A stretch of 64,000 bases of DNA from Rubripirellula lacrimiformis. Its GTDB lineage: Bacteria; Planctomycetota; Planctomycetia; Pirellulales; Pirellulaceae. Positions 46,350-56,208 of this stretch are shown one piece after another; the first letter of the stretch is position 1; each line of letters opens with the position of its first letter. Where the stretch lies: positions 3,472,001-3,536,000 of the forward strand of contig NZ_CP036525.1 of NCBI RefSeq assembly GCF_007741535.1, written 5' to 3'. A program made the position numbers and the translations under genes. Under the pieces are notes generated by a model. The model saw only the letters and a list, made by a program, of their open reading frames with translations. It was not told the DNA's origin and made no database searches.

Positions 46350-47020
46350 TCGTGACAATCGATGGTCCCGCCGGGGCTGGGAAAAGCAGCATTGCTCGCC
46401 AGGTCGCTGACCGATTGGGTTTCGAGTTCCTGGACACCGGGGCGATGTACCGTGCCGTCACGCTGGGGGCGATCCGAGCTCAAATCGAATTTTCGGACGT
46501 CGACGCACTGGTTGCTTTCGCCGGTACCGCGGATTTGAAGTGGAAGGGGTGTCGGATCTCGTTGAACGGGGTCGACGTCACCGAAGAAATTCGCACTCCG
46601 ACAGTCACCGGGGCGATCCGCTACTTGGCTGATCTGCCGGACGTTCGTCGGCAATTGACGCTGCAACAACGCCGCATCGCCGCCGGCCGAAGCATCGTGA
46701 CCGAAGGACGCGATCAGGGAACCGATGTGTTTCCGGACGCCGATTGCAAAATCTTTCTGACCGCGTCACCGCACGAACGCGCGCTGCGTCGCCACCAACA
46801 ATTGGCCGATGCAGGACGACACATGGCGATCGAGGATGTGATCGCAGCCCAGGATCGACGGGATGCCGAGGACCGTTGTCGCCCAGTGGGTGCGCTGCGA
46901 CCGGCTGACGATGCCGTCACGCTGGACACCGACGGAATGAGTCCGGATGAAGTCTTGGACAGAACCTTGCAGATCATCGAATCCGCGGTCCAGCGGGATC
47001 AGGTCAAAGATTGCTCGTGA
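46346..47020 (+). CDS. cmk: Cytidylate kinase (CMP/dCMP kinase)
   Basis: A 224-residue cytoplasmic kinase converting CMP and dCMP to the diphosphates. P-loop IDGPAGAGKSSIARQVA, then FEFLDTGAMYRAVTLGA, RSIVTEGRDQGTDVFPDADCKIFLTA and the lid ERALRRHQQL are all the Cmk signatures. GTG start overlapping the previous stop (GTGA) means translational coupling to the transglutaminase gene, an unusual partner: cmk is more often next to rpsA or lysophospholipid acyltransferase. Its own C-terminal stretch is normal. Confidence 0.96.
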   Translation: MIVTIDGPAGAGKSSIARQVADRLGFEFLDTGAMYRAVTLGAIRAQIEFSDVDALVAFAGTADLKWKGCRISLNGVDVTEEIRTPTVTGAIRYLADLPDVRRQLTLQQRRIAAGRSIVTEGRDQGTDVFPDADCKIFLTASPHERALRRHQQLADAGRHMAIEDVIAAQDRRDAEDRCRPVGALRPADDAVTLDTDGMSPDEVLDRTLQIIESAVQRDQVKDCS

Positions 47021-47082
47021 CCTGAACCGGCGACTCGGTGCAGCGGCGATGCCTTGGTGTGCCGTTTGGGGCAACCGGGCGG

Positions 47083-47607
47083 TTACAGGAATTGATTCAA
47101 CGTTTGATTCAATTCCGCCAAAATCCACTGGAACGCGGTTTGGATGCGAGTGGACGTTCCCAACCGGTCACCGAGACCAGGCAAAGCCATCAGGGTGAAC
47201 AGGAATAGCACGAATCCGCCAAAGGCAGCGGCTGAGTAGCTGGGGTCGTCGTATTGGCGGCCACCGTAGCGGGAAAGAATCGATTTCTTTCGTTTCGGCG
47301 GTGGGGTCAGGTCTCGCAGACGACGCAGTCCAAGTTGGACATGTCCGTCGGGTGAATTGAACATCCATTGAGGGTGGACTTCAATCTTTGCACCCTCGTA
47401 ATGCAGGACCCAACGCTGGCTGATCTTCAGCATCGCGGCGTAGTTCGGTGCGACTAGAACCGTGAAACCGTCGATCGAAGTCTCTTGGACTTCAGCTTTC
47501 GTTTTCTTTCGTCCAACATGGATAGTGGCCTGACGGTGATCCGACGCGATGGGGCATCGGAAGAAACCTTCGGACTGTTGCGAATCGGTAGCGGGGGCAT
47601 GATTCAT
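47083..47607 (-). CDS. Hypothetical protein with PilZ-like part and C-terminal anchor
   Basis: About 174 residues from ATG 47607. The first 110 residues (EGFFRCPIASDHRQATIHVG, TSIDGFTVLVAPNYA) have the look of planctomycete PilZ-like small domains, although the RxxxR and DxSxxG motifs are only partial. A basic stretch (TPPPKRKKSILSRYGG) is followed by a single hydrophobic segment (AAAFGGFVLFLFTLMALPGLG). I cannot assign a function. The frame stays open upstream for 48 codons that have poor composition. Confidence 0.7.
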   Translation of the reverse strand: MNHAPATDSQQSEGFFRCPIASDHRQATIHVGRKKTKAEVQETSIDGFTVLVAPNYAAMLKISQRWVLHYEGAKIEVHPQWMFNSPDGHVQLGLRRLRDLTPPPKRKKSILSRYGGRQYDDPSYSAAAFGGFVLFLFTLMALPGLGDRLGTSTRIQTAFQWILAELNQTLNQFL

Positions 47608-48057
47608 TTTGGCGTTACTCCGCAAATTCATCGATTGAATTGCGTCGAAGCGATGAGGAAAAGACAAGGATGCGTGGCCCTCGATCCCCCGATGTGGCCA
47701 GCAACTGAAACATACCCGGCAAATCTTGCTTAGGTCGGAAAGTTTCAGCAATCCGGATTGTTTGACAGTTTCTTGCAGGTTTTTGGAGGCGGTTGTAACG
47801 ATTGCGCCAGCCGCGCAGATCGCCCACCTTGCTGGCAGGCCTCTATCGATCGACGTTTGCTAGGTCACCGGCGTCGCGAGTTTGACAGGCCGGACGCTCG
47901 GTTTGCAGGGGCGTCAGGATGGGTGGTCGGCAAAACGACGTCGGCGGTTGGCGCGGATCAGATTGACGTCGACTTTTCAGCGGCTTTTGTGGTATCAAAA
48001 TGCTGCTCAATCGTCGCGAGCGGCCGTCTTTTGCAAGTCCACCGACAGGTAGCTGGA
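47608..48057. other. 450-base gap between divergent genes
   Basis: Both promoters should lie here. Rightward frames that extend the next gene upstream lack motifs and are not used. The last 20 bases contain aggtagctgga, a modest ribosome-binding site. Confidence 0.5.
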
Positions 48058-49890
48058 ATGATGTTTTCCTACGAATCACCAAATGCTAGGCCCCCAGCGA
48101 AGGCGACCGCAGCGTGGTGGCTGCCGCTGGCCGTCGTCTGGATTAGCGTCTTGGTGGGGTGCAGCAACGCAGAAGAATCAGCCCAGCAGCGGCCGCCGAG
48201 TTCGCAAACCATCCCGGAAACCGGCCCCGCAGATCACATGTCGGCAGACCACATGGCGGCGACCGAATCGGGTGGATCGGGCCAAGCCGGATCTGGCCAA
48301 GCCGTTAAAATTCAAGAACGGCCGCCGGTCTTCCAGCTGGACAATCCGCCGGTTATCCGCGACGCGACGGCGACCGAAATGTCGCCGCCACCGATGATCA
48401 CAGGATCGTCGCGGTTCGAATCATTGTCCGCACGATCAGCGGCTCCGAAATCAGCGGCTCCGAAATCAACGGCTCCGAAATCAACGGCTCCGAAATCACC
48501 CGGTTCGCAGCCTGTCCTGCAGCATGCAATCGAGCAGCCCAGAGTCGAAGCGTTGGCGATGCAGGCACCACCGTCCTCCGCGTCCGCGCCAGCACCGATG
48601 CCCAGCGCTCCGGACGGCTTCGACGAACCCATGTCCAGTTTGCCGGCTGGATCGACTCGGAACGATGAGGGTGGGTACGCGACGATCGAAGTTTTTTATG
48701 CCACGGATCGATCGCGATCGACTCTGCCACTTTCGGCCTATGAAGTGACTGGTCAGAAGCGGCTGTTCATGTCGATCTGTTTGGTTGCGTTGATGACCTT
48801 CGGATTCGCACTGTTCAACTGGTTTCGTGGTCGATCGAAATTGGCGATGGGGTCGGCCTTGATCGGAATTGCCGCCGGCTGTTTTGCCACAGCGGTCGTC
48901 ACGATGGGCCAAACGAATATTGAAAAGCACGGCGTCACGTACAACGCCGATCGCGGAGTTTTGACGCGCGGGATTTGTGAAGTGACGGTCCCGAATTCAC
49001 ATCAACGTGGACAGGTCGAACGGCCAAGCTTGTTGCGTTTCGAGTTTCGCGAAGACCAAAGCGAGCACATGGTTTTGACTTCGGCGGTCGAGCTTGGCCA
49101 GGCCGATTTTGGCAAGCGTATGGCGGAGCGTGTGGGGCAGTCGCCTCGTCGTGATCTGCTGTTGTTCATCCATGGGTACAACGTCGATTTTCAGTCCGCG
49201 GTGCAACGGACCGCTCAGATGGCAGTCGACTTGCCGTTTGAAGGTGTGCCGGTTTGCTATTCCTGGCCGAGCCAGGGGACATTGATTGGGTATCCGATCG
49301 ATGAAAACAATTCCGAATGGACGACCACGCATCTGCGAGAGTTCTTGTTGGAACTGGCGAATGAAAGCGGTGCCGAGTCGATCAATGTCGTTGCCCACAG
49401 CATGGGGAACCGAGCGATGGTGGCAGCGATGCAGCAGATCAGTTGGCAATTGCCCGAGCAGTCACCACCGCCGTTCGATCGCATCGTGATGGCAGCCCCG
49501 GACGTAGACGCCGATCGCTTTCGTCGTGACTTGGCGGGACCTCTGACCAAGGTCGCCAATCATGTCACGCTCTACGCATCCTCGGACGATCAAGCCTTGA
49601 TCGCATCGAAACAGGTCCACGGCTATCCGCGGGCGGGTGAAAGCGGTGACAACATCGTGGTGGTGGCGGGTGTCGAAACGGTGGATGTCAGCGGGATCGA
49701 TCTCAGCCTGCTGGGGCATAGCTATTACGGCGACAATGAATCGATGCTTCGCGAGTTGTACGATGTAGTGCGTGGTCGATTGCCGGCCAGACAACGACCC
49801 GCGTTGATCACCCGCCGCGATGGCGAACTGGTGTATTGGCAATTGGCATCTCAATCAGACGTCAACGGATCCGATGTACCACTGCGCTGA
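48058..49890 (+). CDS. DUF900 alpha/beta hydrolase, lipoprotein
   Basis: About 610 residues. A lipoprotein signal (WLPLAVVWISVLVGCSNAEE) has the lipobox LVGC. A Ser/Pro/Ala-rich linker follows, with a 15-base repeat coding for SAAPK/STAPK (48435-48500). A short central region with two membrane segments precedes a DUF900 hydrolase: LLLFIHGYNVDFQSAVQ, SINVVAHSMGNRAMVAAM (GHSMG-type nucleophile) and the DVDADRFRRDL segment. Substrate unknown. Start ATG 48058 or the next ATG (48061). Array B follows 50 bases downstream. Confidence 0.9.
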   Translation: MMFSYESPNARPPAKATAAWWLPLAVVWISVLVGCSNAEESAQQRPPSSQTIPETGPADHMSADHMAATESGGSGQAGSGQAVKIQERPPVFQLDNPPVIRDATATEMSPPPMITGSSRFESLSARSAAPKSAAPKSTAPKSTAPKSPGSQPVLQHAIEQPRVEALAMQAPPSSASAPAPMPSAPDGFDEPMSSLPAGSTRNDEGGYATIEVFYATDRSRSTLPLSAYEVTGQKRLFMSICLVALMTFGFALFNWFRGRSKLAMGSALIGIAAGCFATAVVTMGQTNIEKHGVTYNADRGVLTRGICEVTVPNSHQRGQVERPSLLRFEFREDQSEHMVLTSAVELGQADFGKRMAERVGQSPRRDLLLFIHGYNVDFQSAVQRTAQMAVDLPFEGVPVCYSWPSQGTLIGYPIDENNSEWTTTHLREFLLELANESGAESINVVAHSMGNRAMVAAMQQISWQLPEQSPPPFDRIVMAAPDVDADRFRRDLAGPLTKVANHVTLYASSDDQALIASKQVHGYPRAGESGDNIVVVAGVETVDVSGIDLSLLGHSYYGDNESMLRELYDVVRGRLPARQRPALITRRDGELVYWQLASQSDVNGSDVPLR

Positions 49891-49940
49891 TCGTTTGGGA
49901 CAAATCGTCCGCAGCAATGACAAGCCAGTTCCGTCCACCA

Positions 49941-51240
49941 GTCACCGTTCGTAGTACCGGCTTCATAGCGCGTCCAACTTCTGACAGCCTCGGAGAGGCG
50001 AAAGCATCATGCCGGTGGCCTCTGGCCACCGGATATGGCGTCCCCCCAATGATCTTTCTCGGTCGGGCCGCCTGCGGGCGGCCCGGCCGAGAACATCAAG
50101 ATTGTGTTAGCCATCGCTAACCGTGGGGCAAGCCCCACGGCAAATATCTGCCGCCGCTCCGCGGCTAAGCTGGGCGCCCTCTTCAGCCGGAATATGCCGG
50201 CTCTGGAAACCGACGCCGATTCCGCCTAAAGGCGGTACTACAAACAAAGGCATACCGCTCGGTCATCCACCAGTCACCGTTCGTAGTACCGGCTTCATAG
50301 CGCGTTCAGCTTCTGACAGCCTCGGAGAGGCGAAAGCATCATGCCGGTGGCCTCTGGCCACCGGATATGGCGTTCCCCCAATGATCTTTCTCGGCCGGGC
50401 CGCCTGCGAGCGGCCCGGCCGAGAACATCAAGATTGTGTTAGCCATCGCTAACCGTGGGGCAAGCCCCACGGCAAATATCTGCCGCCGCTCCGCGGCTAA
50501 GCTGGGCGCCCTCTTCAGCCGGAATATGCCGGCTCTGGAAACCGACGCCGATTCCGCCTAAAGGCGGTACTACGAACAAAGGCATGCCGCTCGGTTATCC
50601 ACCAGTCACCGTTCGTAGTACCGGCTTCATAGCGCGTCCAGCTTCTGACAGCCTCGGAGAGGCGAAAGCATCATGCCGGTGGCCTTTGGCCACCGGATAT
50701 GGCGTCCCACCAATGATCTTTCTCGGCCGGGCCGCCCGCAGGCGGCCCGGCCGAGAACATCAAGATTGTGTTAGCCATCGCGAACCGTGGGGCAAGCCCC
50801 ACGGCAAATATCTGCCGCCGCTCCGCGGCTAAGCTGGGCGCCCTCTTCAGCCGGAATTTGCCGCTCTGGAAACCGACGCCGATTCCGCCTAAAGGCGGTA
50901 CTACAAACAAAGGCATACCGCTCGGTCATCCACCAGTCACCGTTCGTAGTACCGGCTTCATAGCGCGTTCAGCTTCTGACAGCCGCGGAGAGGCGAAAGC
51001 ATCATGCCGGTGGCCTTTGGCCACCGGATATGGCGTCCCACCAATGATCTTTCTCGGCCGGGCCGCCCGCAGGCGGCCCGGCCGAGAACATCAAGATTGT
51101 GTTAGCCATCGCTAACCGTGGGGCAAGCCCCACGGCAAATATCTGCCGCCGCTCCGCGGCTAAGCTGGGCGCCCTCTTCAGCCGGAATTTGCCGCTCTGG
51201 AAACCGACGCCGATTCCGCCTAAAGGCGGTACTACGAACA
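49941..51240 (+). repeat. Tandem array B of hairpin modules (four units of 331-332 bp)
   Basis: The start gtcaccgttcgtagtaccgg recurs at about 49941, 50273, 50605 and 50936. The units are nearly identical and contain, in order: a GCCTCggaGAGGC hairpin, CCGGTGGCC-GGCCACCGG, GGGCCGCC-GGCGGCCC, CCGTGGGGC-GCCCCACGG, GCCGC-GCGGC, AGCCGG-CCGGCT (lost in units 3 and 4) and CCGCC-GGCGG. Each unit contains a stop in the rightward frame and 332 is not a multiple of three, so it is non-coding. The module order matches array A. Confidence 0.95.
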
Positions 51241-51377
51241 AAGACGCGTCGTTTTTTAGTGGCTTGGCGATGCTGACGGAGGGCGCGTTTTGGTTGCGAT
51301 CGAAATTAGCATTCAGTCAGCAACGCGGCTGATTCCGGGGGAGGTCAGTGGATTCTATGGTCATCCCGCTGGGGCTG

Positions 51378-51383
51378 TATAAT
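51378..51383 (+). promoter_or_regulatory. Possible -10 box
   Basis: TATAAT preceded directly by TG, 38 bases before the next ATG. The -35 position (ctatgg) is poor, so this is weak evidence. Confidence 0.3.
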
Positions 51384-51420
51384 CTGGCTCACTCTCCCAG
51401 CCGCCTTTGTCGATCGGACA

Positions 51421-54400
51421 ATGGATCGGCAGCTGGTTTTTCTTGCTTTTGCCTTGGCCGCCCACGTGACCCACGATCCCTTTTCTGAACAATCGGCTGT
51501 TCGATTCGAATCATCCCAGCCTGCCGGTCGTGTTCCGCGAACCAGTTTATGGGTGACCGGCGGAATCATCACCGCGTTCCTCTTTTGCCTTTGCGCGGGA
51601 TTGGGCACCGCCGTTTGGTTCTTTGCAGGACAGTGGGACAGTTCGACGCCGCTAGCCGATTTACCGCCTCGTGAGGACTCGGTTTCTTCGTCGTTCGGGT
51701 CGGATGCGGAAGTGTTCAATCAAGGGTTGCTGGAATCGATCTCGCAATCGGAGGCTGAAAGAGCGGATCAACACTTTGCCGCCGACGATGCGGAATTGCC
51801 GAACCTGGCTGCTGCTTCGGATCGCGATCTGCAGGTGCGAAAATTTATTCAGCACGCGGCCCGATCGGCGAACGAAGGTGGTCCGATCCCGTTCCACCGT
51901 GACATGTTCATCGCCGCGATCGCGCAGAGTCCTGAAACGGTTGGCAGCCTTCACTGGGCTGATCGGTTTGCGATCAAGGGTTGGCTTGATGATTACGAAC
52001 CGGTGCCTGACGAAACGGACCAGTACATCCGAATCGTCAATATCCACTGGGATGACAACCCGATCTTGGCGACGGTCGACGTGATTTTCTATTCGGACGA
52101 AAACCAAGCCGATTCACAGCGATGGTTCTTGGTGCACGATGACGGGAAGTGGCAGGTCTATGATTGGCTTTCGCTTGAATATGGTCGCCGGATGTCTGAC
52201 GAGTACGCGGTGTACGTGGCGGGCGAGACTCGGTTGGCCGAAGGGTTGGATTTGATCATCAATCAACTGGGCGACGCTCAAACCGCCTGGGATGCCGGCC
52301 GCGAGGACGTGGCGTTGGCGGCTGTCAAAAACTGCGAGACGACGCCGACGATGCCCCAGGATCGTTCGATCGTGTTGCTGCGAATCGCCTACACGTGGAT
52401 GTATTTCGGTAGGTACGGCGATGCTTTGAAATCTCTGCAGAAGATCACCGACCCGGACCGACGCTGGGGTGTTTGGCCGATGGTGGCCCTATGCCATCTG
52501 AACATGGGACGTGACGAGATGGCACTTCAGGCAGCCAACAAGGTGCTCGATCAGTCGCCGAATCACCCTCGCAGTCACTGGTTGCTATCGATCGTTCATC
52601 AACAAATGGATCGGATGGACTTGGCCGCCGACGAGGCTGTGTTGGCGTTGGCGGGATGTCCTCGCGACCAATCGTTGGTGGATTCATTGATGAGCTATCA
52701 GCGCCAGCAGGACATTCCTGCGCTGTTGGACGCGATGCGGCATTCTACGAGCGGAACCTGGACCGGACTGGCCGATTGGGCGGCCTACGATCGATCCTGG
52801 GCAGACGCATTGGTCCAAGCGGTGGATAGCCGAACGGACCTCGACATGCCCGATGGGATCCGAGTCATGATCGATGCAAACCAGGCGTGGTCGAAACAGG
52901 AATTTGGCCGGGCAGCCGAGTTGTTTCTGCAAGTTCGTTCGGAGGCGACTGATCGCGATATTCGCCGCGTCGCATCCCAAGATCACGCGGACGCAAGGGT
53001 CGAAACCAGCCAGTTCGAAGAACTGTTTCGCGAGTCCGAAGATCCCACCGCTACGTTTTCGATGCTGGTTCATTGGTGCTTCGAAGGGGACTTCTATGGG
53101 GACCCCGAGAAACTATTCTCTGCGATCGCGGCTTGGGACGAATCCGCATCTTCATCCGATGAAGATGAACGCTGGTTGACCGGGCTGCGCGGATGGTGTC
53201 ACTGGCAGTTGATCGATGCGGTGACGACCAAGTTCAGTGACGATCCGAATCCCGATCTGGCTGCCGTGCACGCCGTCGCCGCGCTGGAGGATCTGTCTGC
53301 GTTCGGTCAATGGCGACAATCGGTGGTTGAATCGCAAGCCGAGGCCGACGGCATGGATGGCGAAGACGACGACGGCGACAGTGACGAATCACTGATTTCC
53401 GCGGTCGATCGTTCGATCGCATCGGTAAGGCTTTCGCAGGGCCAGTGGGCGGAAGTCTTGGATCAGTTTCCCGACGATGTCCTGATTCAAGACCGGTTGC
53501 TTCATGGATTGCGTTTGGGTGGCGCCGAGGCGATGCAGTCGGCATTGGATTCCAGCGATGATGAATCGGGACCAGAAATTGAATTTTTCCGAAATCGTTT
53601 GCGAGCCGAACTCGCTTCGCAATCAGGTGAAATGGAGGCCGCGGATCGTTGGTTCGGGAAAGCGACGGAGGCCGTGCAGGATCTAGATCCGGAGGGATAC
53701 TACGGGTTGCACCCGAGTGTTTTGGAGCAGCGTGCGGATGGTCTGGTCGTGCACCGCATGCTGCCGAGCGAAGTCAAGATCGATGAGGGTGGCTTCGCTG
53801 ACCTGGTTACCAGGGTTGTGCGAAGGGCCGCGCGGTGGGGGGATTCTCGATCGGTCCAGGCGTGGTCGGGGCGGGCCGTGCCGGACTCGTTCGACGCCGA
53901 GCAATTGGCAGAAATTCGTGTGCGTGTCGCTGAAACGCGATTTGCCAACGGTGATTTTGAAACGGCAGCATCGGGTCTGGGCGGCGACCCATCGTCGGAC
54001 AGTCGCTGGTCACAACGGATCCATCGTTTGCGATTGCAGGCCTTGCTGGAAGCAGACGACTTCGATGCCGCATCGGAGCTGGTCAAACAGACGGTCAATC
54101 AGGCAGGGGATGCTATGCCCCAATCCGATTCTGCCGACCACCGCACACCACCGCGTGAAATGGCGCTGATCGCACTGGCCCGCCAGGATACGGTGGAACT
54201 GCAGCGATTGTTGGCGGAGTTTCCAAGCGACGTAGTGGCCGAGTGGATGGAGGGCAGTCTGCAGCGTCGATGGTTGGTGCGGATGGCGTCTAAGCCAGAG
54301 TTGCTTCCCATCTTGAATGAGTACAGCTACACGGTGGGTTCGGTGATGTCCGAATCAACGGGGCGGTTGTTCATGCCCCAAGATCACGAATTTTCAGAGC

Positions 54401-55068
54401 GTTCAATTTCCGCCGCCCTGCAGTCGGCTACCGCAGAAACGTTTCGGATGACAGCGTTGAAACCGTCGGATGATTCCGGCGACACGGCATGGATGGCCGA
54501 TTCACCCAGCGGTCAACGGTTTCTGATCATGAACTCGACAAACAATGTGTGGACGACACCCCAGATGAGTTCCGGTTCCGGTGATGCCGTGATGATCGCG
54601 GTGTTGGACCAGATGCCACAGGCCAACCGGCGTCTGTTCCAGGTCGCCGCAGCGATGGCGGGCGATGAAGCGGTCGCGTTTTCTTGGCTCGACGAGGGGC
54701 TGAGCTGGTGGGAGGGCGATTTGCGTGATCGCATCCAGTGGGATGATCGTGTGCCGGTCGATCCAAAGGTTCTTCATCAATCCATTCAAACCAGAAAAAG
54801 ATCGCCTGAGTCCGCAGAACAGGGGAGCGCGGCGGCCGAAGGTTCGGATCAGATCGCGAAGCTCCCAAGTGGCAGCGTGGTTGATTTGGTCGAAACGTGT
54901 ATGGGGGCAACCAACCGCATTTCAGCGGATTTGATCGGTGTGGATCTCGATCAGGGGCGTGTGATGGTTCGCCCCCACGCAGACGGCGTGATCGATCCGT
55001 TGATTCGAAAGGACGTCGACTACTACACCCGAATCGGGCTTGTTCAACTGGCAACCCCCGATCCATAA
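51421..55068 (+). CDS. Large membrane-anchored TPR-like protein of unknown function
   Basis: A 1215-residue acidic protein. One membrane segment near residues 45-67 (WVTGGIITAFLFCLCAGLGTAVWF) is followed by a soluble region with TPR-like helical pairs (MALQAANKVLDQSPNHPRSH, AADEAVLALAGCPRDQSLV, and many more such segments). There is no recognisable catalytic motif. The GTG codon 16 of this frame (51466) would also give a good start with the membrane segment near the N-terminus. It is likely an anchored scaffold at the periplasmic face. Confidence 0.85.
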   Translation: MDRQLVFLAFALAAHVTHDPFSEQSAVRFESSQPAGRVPRTSLWVTGGIITAFLFCLCAGLGTAVWFFAGQWDSSTPLADLPPREDSVSSSFGSDAEVFNQGLLESISQSEAERADQHFAADDAELPNLAAASDRDLQVRKFIQHAARSANEGGPIPFHRDMFIAAIAQSPETVGSLHWADRFAIKGWLDDYEPVPDETDQYIRIVNIHWDDNPILATVDVIFYSDENQADSQRWFLVHDDGKWQVYDWLSLEYGRRMSDEYAVYVAGETRLAEGLDLIINQLGDAQTAWDAGREDVALAAVKNCETTPTMPQDRSIVLLRIAYTWMYFGRYGDALKSLQKITDPDRRWGVWPMVALCHLNMGRDEMALQAANKVLDQSPNHPRSHWLLSIVHQQMDRMDLAADEAVLALAGCPRDQSLVDSLMSYQRQQDIPALLDAMRHSTSGTWTGLADWAAYDRSWADALVQAVDSRTDLDMPDGIRVMIDANQAWSKQEFGRAAELFLQVRSEATDRDIRRVASQDHADARVETSQFEELFRESEDPTATFSMLVHWCFEGDFYGDPEKLFSAIAAWDESASSSDEDERWLTGLRGWCHWQLIDAVTTKFSDDPNPDLAAVHAVAALEDLSAFGQWRQSVVESQAEADGMDGEDDDGDSDESLISAVDRSIASVRLSQGQWAEVLDQFPDDVLIQDRLLHGLRLGGAEAMQSALDSSDDESGPEIEFFRNRLRAELASQSGEMEAADRWFGKATEAVQDLDPEGYYGLHPSVLEQRADGLVVHRMLPSEVKIDEGGFADLVTRVVRRAARWGDSRSVQAWSGRAVPDSFDAEQLAEIRVRVAETRFANGDFETAASGLGGDPSSDSRWSQRIHRLRLQALLEADDFDAASELVKQTVNQAGDAMPQSDSADHRTPPREMALIALARQDTVELQRLLAEFPSDVVAEWMEGSLQRRWLVRMASKPELLPILNEYSYTVGSVMSESTGRLFMPQDHEFSERSISAALQSATAETFRMTALKPSDDSGDTAWMADSPSGQRFLIMNSTNNVWTTPQMSSGSGDAVMIAVLDQMPQANRRLFQVAAAMAGDEAVAFSWLDEGLSWWEGDLRDRIQWDDRVPVDPKVLHQSIQTRKRSPESAEQGSAAAEGSDQIAKLPSGSVVDLVETCMGATNRISADLIGVDLDQGRVMVRPHADGVIDPLIRKDVDYYTRIGLVQLATPDP

Positions 55069-55123
55069 GTATCGCAGTGGATGTCGCGGTCAAGGCCAGC
55101 GGTCATCGACGACTAGCGTACAG

Positions 55124-56167
55124 GTTGGATCGCCCGCACCGCTCGGGCAACGCCCAGCGCGCCTGTACGGTTGAAACGCGCGGCCCGTTGGGCACGCGGT
55201 TAAACGATGGTGTGGGCGCGCGCTAGCTCGTTTAACCGCTTGGGCAACGCCCAGCGCGCCTGTACGGTTAAAACGCGCGGCCCGCTGGGCACGCGGTTAA
55301 ACGATGGTGGGTGTGCGCGCTGGATCGTTTAACCGCTCGGGCAACGCCCAGCGCGCCTGTACGGTTGAAACGCGCGGCCCGCTGGGCACGCGGTTAAACG
55401 ATGGTGTGCGCGCTGGATCGTTTAACCGCTTGGGCAACGCCCAGCGCGCCTGTGCGGTTGAAACGCGCGGCCCGTTGGGCACGCGGTTAAACGATGGTGT
55501 GGGGGCGCGCTAGCTCGTTTAACCGCTTGGGCAACGCCCAGCGCGCCTGTGTAGGTGAAACGCGCGGCCCGTTGGGCACGCGGTGAAACGATGGTGGGTG
55601 TGCGCGCTGGATCGTTTAACCGCTTGGGCAACGCCCAGCGCGCCTGTACGGTTGAAACGCGCGGCCCGCTGGGCACGCGGTTAAACGATGGTGTGGGGGC
55701 GCGCTAGCTCGTTTAACCGCTTGGGCAACGCCCAGCGCGCCTGTGCAGTTGAAACGCGCGGCCCGCTGGGCGCGCGGTGAAACGATGGTGGGTGTGCGCG
55801 CTGGATCGTTTAACCGCTCGGGCAACGCCCAGCGCGCCTGTGTAGGTGAAACGCGCGGCCCGCTGGGCACGCGGTTAAACGATGGTGTGCGCGCTGGATC
55901 GTTTAACCGCTTGGGCAACGCCCAGCGCGCCTGTGCAGCTGAAACGCGCGGCCCGCTGGGCAGGCGGTTAAACGATGGTGTGGGGGCGCGCTAGCTCGCC
56001 CGCACCGCTTGGGCAACGCCCAGCGCGCCTGTACGGTTGCAACGCGCGGCCCGTTGGGCACGCGGTTAAACGATGGTGGGCGCGCTGGATCGCCCGCACC
56101 GCTTGGGCAACGCCCAGCGCGCCTGTGCGGTTGCAACGCGCGGCCCGCTGGGCACGCGGTTAAACGA
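55124..56167. repeat. Tandem array C: eleven units of 93-98 bp
   Basis: The motif gcaacgcccagcgcgcc recurs at 55147, 55244, 55341, 55434, 55531, 55628, 55725, 55822, 55915, 56013 and 56107. Each unit has inverted arms GCCCAGCGCG and CGCGCGG...TGGGC around a variable loop (cctgtacggttgaaa). Unit ends alternate between ggatcgtttaacc and ctcgtttaacc forms; the first and the last two units have cccgcacc instead. It lies between convergent genes (stops at 55068 and 56209). Confidence 0.95.
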
Positions 56168-56208
56168 CGATGGTGTTTGCGGGGGCGGTGACTTTGGGTC
56201 GCGTTCCG

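Noticed and set aside
49941-51240. Repeated 109-125-codon frames in array B
   Set aside because: Each ends at the same stop within its unit and begins in the previous one. This is an artefact of the 332-bp period.
55124-56167. Array C as a CRISPR array
   Set aside because: The whole 93-98 bp unit repeats; there is no constant repeat with variable spacer.
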